DNA from: SIG607 sp045655165 | GTDB lineage: Bacteria > Bacillota > Clostridia > Oscillospirales > Acutalibacteraceae | DNA length: 44,825 bases | Direction of reading: 5' to 3' | Assembly: GCA_045655165.1 (NCBI GenBank) | Contig: JAZOOT010000032.1 | Span: 1-44,825 of the forward strand | Part shown: positions 40,950-44,825 of the stretch, one piece after another | Position numbering within the stretch: the first letter of the stretch is position 1 | Layout: each line of letters starts with the position of its first letter | Position numbers and translations under genes: made by a program | The notes under the pieces: model-generated | Told to the model about the DNA's origin: nothing | The model's database searches: none | What the model saw: only the letters and a program-made list of their open reading frames with translations

Positions 40950-41289
40950 ACTTAAAAATGATATAATACTTGTTGTTTCTTTGCTGGCAGTTGCAGTAAT
41001 AATTTTTACCGTTTTTTTTATTTTTGCAAAAAACGGTAAAACCGTACTTGTTATACTTGACGGCAAAGAACACGTATGTTATGATATTGACAAAGATTTA
41101 ACAATCGATATTGCTTCTGAAAACAACCAAATAAATACATTGGTTATAAAAGACGGACAGGCAAGTATTGTTAGTGCTTCTTGCCCCGATAAAATTTGCG
41201 TAAAACACCGAAGCATTAAAAGAGTGGGCGAAACAATCGTTTGTTTGCCAAATAAGGTTGTTATAAAGATTGTTAAAGGAAAAGATTAA
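40936..41289 (+). CDS. NusG domain II membrane protein (EetA-like)
   Basis: 117 residues: one N-terminal membrane helix (about 9-30), then a small outer beta domain of the NusG-II family (VLVILDGKEHVCYDID; ASCPDKICVKHRSI with two cysteines; VCLPNKVVIKIV). These proteins are common beside rnf genes and Gx transporters in Firmicutes, and EetA of the Listeria extracellular electron transfer locus is, to my knowledge, of this kind. It overlaps rnfB by 14 bases, so translation is coupled. The role is unproven. Confidence 0.88.
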   Translation: MKNAKLKNDIILVVSLLAVAVIIFTVFFIFAKNGKTVLVILDGKEHVCYDIDKDLTIDIASENNQINTLVIKDGQASIVSASCPDKICVKHRSIKRVGETIVCLPNKVVIKIVKGKD

Positions 41290-41312
41290 AGAGTAATTTT
41301 ATCGGTGTATAT

Positions 41313-41816
41313 ATGAAATTAAAAACAAAAAAACTTGTGCTGTTATCAACCCTTACGGCTTGTGCGGTTATACTTTCTTATGTTGAAATGCTTGTTCCGC
41401 CTCTTTTTCCTGCCGTACCGGGCATAAAAATGGGGCTTGCCAACATAATAACTGTGTTTTTACTTTATAAATTTTCTTATAAAGAAGCATTTTTTGTGGC
41501 TTTGTGCCGAATACTTATAATAACATTGCTTTTTTCAAGCGCACTTACCTTTATTTACAGTATAAGCGGTGCGGTGTTAAGTATTATAGTTATGGCATTG
41601 CTTAAACGGGTTAACCGTTTTTCCATTGTTGGCGTTAGCATATCAGGGGCGGTATTTCACAATTTGGCACAGGTAATAGTAGCGGCTTTAATAATGCAAA
41701 CGGCAGAAATAGTTTACTATATGGCGGCGCTTACCGTAAGCGGTGTTGTTACCGGCGTTGCCATTGGTCTGCTGGGCAGCATTTTTATAAAGTATTCAGG
41801 CAAATTTAAAATATAA
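41313..41816 (+). CDS. Gx transporter family membrane protein (EetB-like)
   Basis: 167 residues, five hydrophobic segments, with MLVPPLFPAVPGIKMGLANI, the family's typical P-G-x-K-x-G-L-A-N motif. It is often annotated as heptaprenyl diphosphate synthase component I, but it looks like a small-molecule membrane transporter of the ECF-S/Gx type. In the Listeria electron transfer locus an EetB of this family sits beside EetA. Here it follows the NusG-II gene after 23 bases, without a clear GGAGG site. A role in moving a flavin or precursor is inference. Confidence 0.88.
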   Translation: MKLKTKKLVLLSTLTACAVILSYVEMLVPPLFPAVPGIKMGLANIITVFLLYKFSYKEAFFVALCRILIITLLFSSALTFIYSISGAVLSIIVMALLKRVNRFSIVGVSISGAVFHNLAQVIVAALIMQTAEIVYYMAALTVSGVVTGVAIGLLGSIFIKYSGKFKI

Positions 41817-41833
41817 ATTTAAGGAGAAAAATT

Positions 41834-42844
41834 ATGAAAAAAGTTTTAGCAGCTGTTCTTTGTGCAGTTTTATTGGCTTCAATGTTTACATTAGCCGGCT
41901 GCGGCGGAAAAGCAGAACTTAAAATGGGGCTTGGCGTTTATTCTTATCTTGATAATGTTGCTTCTGCAAACGGCGAAAAGAACGGAAGCGCAAATGCAGT
42001 AACAACCGTTGCCGCAGTTTTAATTGATAACTCGGGCAAGGTTATTAAAGCAGTAATTGATGTTGCCGATAATAAACTTCAATTTACCGCAAACGGCGAA
42101 TATGTTACTGCCGGAGAATTTAAAACCAAAGGCGAAGCCAAAGACGGTTACGGTATGAAAGCATACGGCGGTTCTGCAAAAGAATGGTATGAACAGACAA
42201 ATGCTTTTTGTGAACTTTTGGTTGGCAAAACCGCACAGGAAATCGGCACAATGGTAGCCACCGACGGCAAGGGAAATACCGATGTTGTAAATGCTGGTTG
42301 CACAATTGCAGTAACCGATTTTGTTAAAGCAGTTCAAAAAGCCATTGAAAATGCAAAAGAAACTAAGGCAACCAAAAATGATACATTACAACTTGGCATT
42401 GTTTCGGTGCAAACAGGCGCTAAAACTGCCGGCGGTGATGTAAACGGCGCAAATGAAGCCGATACAACCATTGCTGCTGCGGCAGTTAATAAAGACGGTA
42501 AGGTAAACGCTATGGCTATTGATTCTGTTGCCGCAGTTGTTAAGTTTAATGAAAAGGGCGAAACTGCAAACCAAACAGGCGAAGAATTTACAACAAAGGG
42601 TGCTGCCGGCGATAAATACGGTATGGCACAGTACGGTAACGACCTTAACGGCGACGGTGTTGTTAAGGAATGGTATGAACAAGCAAACATTTTTGCCAAT
42701 GCTTGTTTAAATAAAACCGCATCGGAAGTTTCTGCACTTGCAAGTGAGGGCGGCTATGCAGTAGCAGATGTTCAAACCGCAGGTTGCACAATTAATGTTG
42801 CGGATTTTGTAAAAGCCGCAGTTAAGTCTTGTACAATTGCATAA
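41834..42844 (+). CDS. lipoprotein with duplicated domain, FMN-binding-like
   Basis: 336 residues. A lipoprotein signal ends LAGC (Cys23). Two repeats follow, about 28-172 and 186-334, aligning over GxGVYSYLD / LGIVSVQTG, FKTKGEAKDGYGMKAYG / FTTKGAAGDKYGMAQYG, KEWYEQTN / KEWYEQAN, KTAQEIGTM / KTASEVSAL, and DVVNAGCTIAVTDFVKAV / DVQTAGCTINVADFVKAA. Each repeat ends in A-G-C-T (154-157, 316-319) where FMN-binding domains carry S/T-G-A-T. Single cysteines C156 and C318 are thus conserved. Related Firmicutes lipoproteins are usually called hypothetical. AAGGAG site. apbE follows, so a flavin- or thiol-linked redox role outside the cell is a reasonable hypothesis. Confidence 0.85.
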   Translation: MKKVLAAVLCAVLLASMFTLAGCGGKAELKMGLGVYSYLDNVASANGEKNGSANAVTTVAAVLIDNSGKVIKAVIDVADNKLQFTANGEYVTAGEFKTKGEAKDGYGMKAYGGSAKEWYEQTNAFCELLVGKTAQEIGTMVATDGKGNTDVVNAGCTIAVTDFVKAVQKAIENAKETKATKNDTLQLGIVSVQTGAKTAGGDVNGANEADTTIAAAAVNKDGKVNAMAIDSVAAVVKFNEKGETANQTGEEFTTKGAAGDKYGMAQYGNDLNGDGVVKEWYEQANIFANACLNKTASEVSALASEGGYAVADVQTAGCTINVADFVKAAVKSCTIA

Positions 42845-42857
42845 AAAAGAGTATAAT
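42829..42857 (+). promoter_or_regulatory. possible promoter of apbE
   Basis: TTGTAC (42829-42834), 17 bases and a perfect TATAAT (42852-42857). The predicted start near 42864 falls within the following terminator stem, so a transcript from here would escape that terminator. Confidence 0.45.
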
Positions 42858-42860
42858 AAA

Positions 42861-42892
42861 AGGGCTGGTAACCGGCCCTTTATTATTTTTTT
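42861..42892 (+). terminator. terminator between the lipoprotein gene and apbE
   Basis: AGGGCTGG (42861-42868) pairs with CCGGCCCT (42872-42879, one G-T pair) around TAA, followed by TTATTATTTTTTT. It would cut most rnf transcripts before apbE. Confidence 0.88.
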
Positions 42893-42904
42893 ACGGAGAT
42901 AAAA

Positions 42905-43948
42905 ATGAAAAGATTTTTTTCTTTTGTTTTAATATTTGCTTTGCTGTTTTTGTTGGGCGGTTGTAAAACCCAAAAAAAGAAATTCACCGATTATTCCTTT
43001 GACTGTTTTGATACCGTTACAACAATAATTGGCTTTGAAAAAGACAAAGAAACCTTTAATAAAGTTTGTGAATTTATTAAAGCCGAACTTTATGAATACC
43101 ATAAACTTTATAACATTTATAATTCTTACGAAGGGGTTAAAAACCTTTATACAATAAACAAAGAAAAAACGGTTAGCGGTGTTGATAGCAAAATAATTGA
43201 CCTTTTAAATTTTTGCAAAGAAATGCACACCTTAACAAACGGCGAAACCAATATTGCTTACGGCAGTGTTTTAAAAATTTGGCACAACTGCCGCCAAGCC
43301 GGGCTAAATGACCCTGAAACCGCGTATTTGCCTGATATGTCGGTTTTAGATGAAGCGGCAAAACACACAAATATAAATAATTTGGTAATTGATGAAACCA
43401 CAAAAACCGTAACGCTTCTTGACAGCGAAATGCTTTTAGATGTTGGTGCCGTTGCAAAGGGTTATGCGGTTGAATGTGTTGCAAAAAAACTTGAAAGCAA
43501 AGGCATAAAAGGTTACCTTTTAAATGTTGGCGGTAACATAAAAATTGTGGGGGATAGACCCGATAAAGAAACTTGGGCTATTGGCATTGAAAACCCCGAC
43601 GGAATTGAAGATTTACCTTATATTGAATATTTGGAATTAAATAATTTTTCGCTTGTTACAAGCGGAAATTACCAACGATTTTACACAGTAAACGGTAAAA
43701 ATTACCACCATATAATTGATACAAAAACAAATATGCCAAGTAATTATTTTAAAATGGTTTCGGTTATTTGTGAACACAGCGGAAAAGCCGATGCGCTTTC
43801 AACCGCACTTTTTTGTATGAGTTTTGAAGACGGTAAAAAACTTGTAAACAGTTTAAACGGCGTTGAAGCAATGTGGGTAGGGCTAAACGGCGAAAAATTA
43901 TATTCAGAAAACTTTTTAGATTACAGGATAAATAAAGAGGGGCTTTAA
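42905..43948 (+). CDS. apbE: FAD:protein FMN transferase (ApbE), lipoprotein
   Basis: 347 residues; lipoprotein signal ending LGGC (Cys20), so it works outside the membrane, attaching FMN to threonines of RnfD, RnfG and similar proteins. Motifs: FDCFDTVTT (32-40), MLLDVGAVAKGYAVE (176-190), YLLNVGGNIKIVGDRP (204-219), VTSGNYQRFY (251-260), and KADALSTALF (294-303, metal/FAD binding). The usual HxIDPxTG is HIIDTKTNMP here, keeping the aspartate. GGAG site. It is the expected maturation enzyme for the upstream Rnf complex. Confidence 0.96.
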   Translation: MKRFFSFVLIFALLFLLGGCKTQKKKFTDYSFDCFDTVTTIIGFEKDKETFNKVCEFIKAELYEYHKLYNIYNSYEGVKNLYTINKEKTVSGVDSKIIDLLNFCKEMHTLTNGETNIAYGSVLKIWHNCRQAGLNDPETAYLPDMSVLDEAAKHTNINNLVIDETTKTVTLLDSEMLLDVGAVAKGYAVECVAKKLESKGIKGYLLNVGGNIKIVGDRPDKETWAIGIENPDGIEDLPYIEYLELNNFSLVTSGNYQRFYTVNGKNYHHIIDTKTNMPSNYFKMVSVICEHSGKADALSTALFCMSFEDGKKLVNSLNGVEAMWVGLNGEKLYSENFLDYRINKEGL

Positions 43949-44825
43949 ATGACCGACACAACAGCACACTATAAAAAAATGACTGAAACGCCTTTGGCTC
44001 GGCTTATAATTTCACTTGGTCTGCCAACCACAGTTTCAATGCTTGTAACAAGCATTTATAATATGGCAGATACATATTTTGTGGGCGGTCTTGGTGAAAG
44101 TCCGCAAGCCGCAACAGGTGTTTTGTTTGCTTTGCAGGCAATAATACAAGCCATTGCCTTTATGTTGGGGCAGGGAAGCGGTACAATGGTTTCAAAAGCA
44201 CTTGCCGATAAAAATGTAAAAGAAGCCGACAGTTATGTTTCAACCGCGTTTTTTACTGCTTTGTTTGTTGGAAGTTTAATAACTGTTTTAGGGCTTATAT
44301 TCTTAACCCCAATGCTTTATATGCTTGGCAGTACCGAAACAATTTTGCCTTTTGCCAAACAGTACGGTATTTGCGTTTTGGCAAGTTGCCCGTTTAATAT
44401 GGCGTCGTTTGTGCTTAATAATAATTTAAGGTACGAAGGTATGTCGCTTTATGCAATGGTTGGTCTTGTTTCGGGCGGTATTTTAAACATTTTTGGCGAC
44501 TGGCTGTTGGTTTACGTTTTAAAAATGGGTATTTTGGGCGCAGGTATTGCAACTGCAGTATCCCAGTTTATTAGTTTTTCAATACTTCTTTTTATGTTTA
44601 TTAAAAAAGCCCAAAGCAGTATTAAATTTTCTGCTGTTTCAAAAAAAATTGGGTGTTATTTAACCATCACAAGAGTTGGTTTTCCCGCCCTTATAAGACA
44701 GGGCTTAAGTTCATTTTCAAACGGCCTTTTAAACAACCTAACAAAACCTTACGGCGATGCCGCAATAGCCGCAATGAGTGTTGTTCACCGTATGTCAATG
44801 TTTATTATGTGTGTTGGCCTTGGTA
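43949..44825 (+). CDS. MATE-family efflux transporter, 3' end cut by window
   Basis: Starts at ATG 43949, directly after the apbE stop, and stays open to the window edge (292 codons). It has the MATE N-terminus (PLARLIISLGLPTTVSMLVT; IYNMADTYFVGGLG) and about eight hydrophobic segments so far, reaching the second-half repeat (LTITRVGFPALIRQGLSSF). It exports drugs or metabolites in exchange for Na+ or H+. A Na+-driven pump would benefit from the gradient made by Rnf, but the coupling ion cannot be read. GAGGGG ribosome site inside apbE. Confidence 0.95.
   Translation, partial: MTDTTAHYKKMTETPLARLIISLGLPTTVSMLVTSIYNMADTYFVGGLGESPQAATGVLFALQAIIQAIAFMLGQGSGTMVSKALADKNVKEADSYVSTAFFTALFVGSLITVLGLIFLTPMLYMLGSTETILPFAKQYGICVLASCPFNMASFVLNNNLRYEGMSLYAMVGLVSGGILNIFGDWLLVYVLKMGILGAGIATAVSQFISFSILLFMFIKKAQSSIKFSAVSKKIGCYLTITRVGFPALIRQGLSSFSNGLLNNLTKPYGDAAIAAMSVVHRMSMFIMCVGLG

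Noticed and set aside
1..44825. CRISPR array, tRNA, rRNA, insertion sequence or phage genes
   Set aside because: I saw no spaced direct repeats, tRNA cloverleaf or CCA-end clusters, rRNA motifs, or transposase/integrase motifs anywhere.

Overview
The window reads as a stretch of chromosome from a low-GC, Gram-positive-type anaerobe of class Clostridia, probably close to Oscillospiraceae/Ruminococcaceae. The evidence is AT-rich spacers, strong GGAGG ribosome sites, consensus TTGACA/17/TATAAT promoters, the Firmicutes order of the S10-spc-alpha ribosomal genes, a KOW protein between map and infA, zinc-type S14/L32/L36/S4, and an Rnf cluster in the order C-D-G-E-A-B. Nothing looks mobile: I see no insertion sequence, phage gene, tRNA, rRNA or CRISPR.

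Layout. (1) 1-8304: pgi, a small P-loop protein, a CofE-like protein, DUF177-rpmF, a radical-SAM/DUF512 protein, der-plsY, and two uncharacterised membrane proteins. (2) 8341-10660: acpP (minus) divergent from proS and a YbaK-type deacylase. (3) 10661-11095: a 435-base gap holding a terminator, a promoter and a GC-rich, highly foldable leader RNA of about 280 nt. (4) 11096-26440: 31 co-oriented genes from rpsJ to rplQ, including secY, adk, map, infA and rpoA. Several gaps hold hairpins, and a long symmetric hairpin follows rplQ. (5) 26570-32956 (minus): an operon transcribed ymdB, a peptide-type solute-binding lipoprotein, asp23, fakA-like, recG. (6) 33022-35238: a hemolysin-III family protein, a MntP-type Mn exporter and a ZIP metal transporter. 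(7) 35369-44825: rnfCDGEAB, then a NusG-II membrane protein, a Gx transporter, a lipoprotein with a duplicated domain, the flavin transferase ApbE, and the start of a MATE transporter.

The most interesting region is 35.4-43.9 kb. It joins an Rnf ion-pumping ferredoxin:NAD oxidoreductase to components that resemble flavin-based extracellular electron transfer loci (EetA/EetB-like, ApbE, a two-domain lipoprotein). It has odd details: RnfG is enlarged by repeats and has one degenerate flavinylation site, RnfE carries a cysteine-rich tail, and the lipoprotein has AGCT motifs in both repeats where FMN-binding domains carry S/T-G-A-T. The second highlight is the S10-operon leader, in which I can draw mutually exclusive helices, including one that would bury the rpsJ ribosome site.

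All calls come from reading the sequence. No homology search, RNA folding or covariation test was run.
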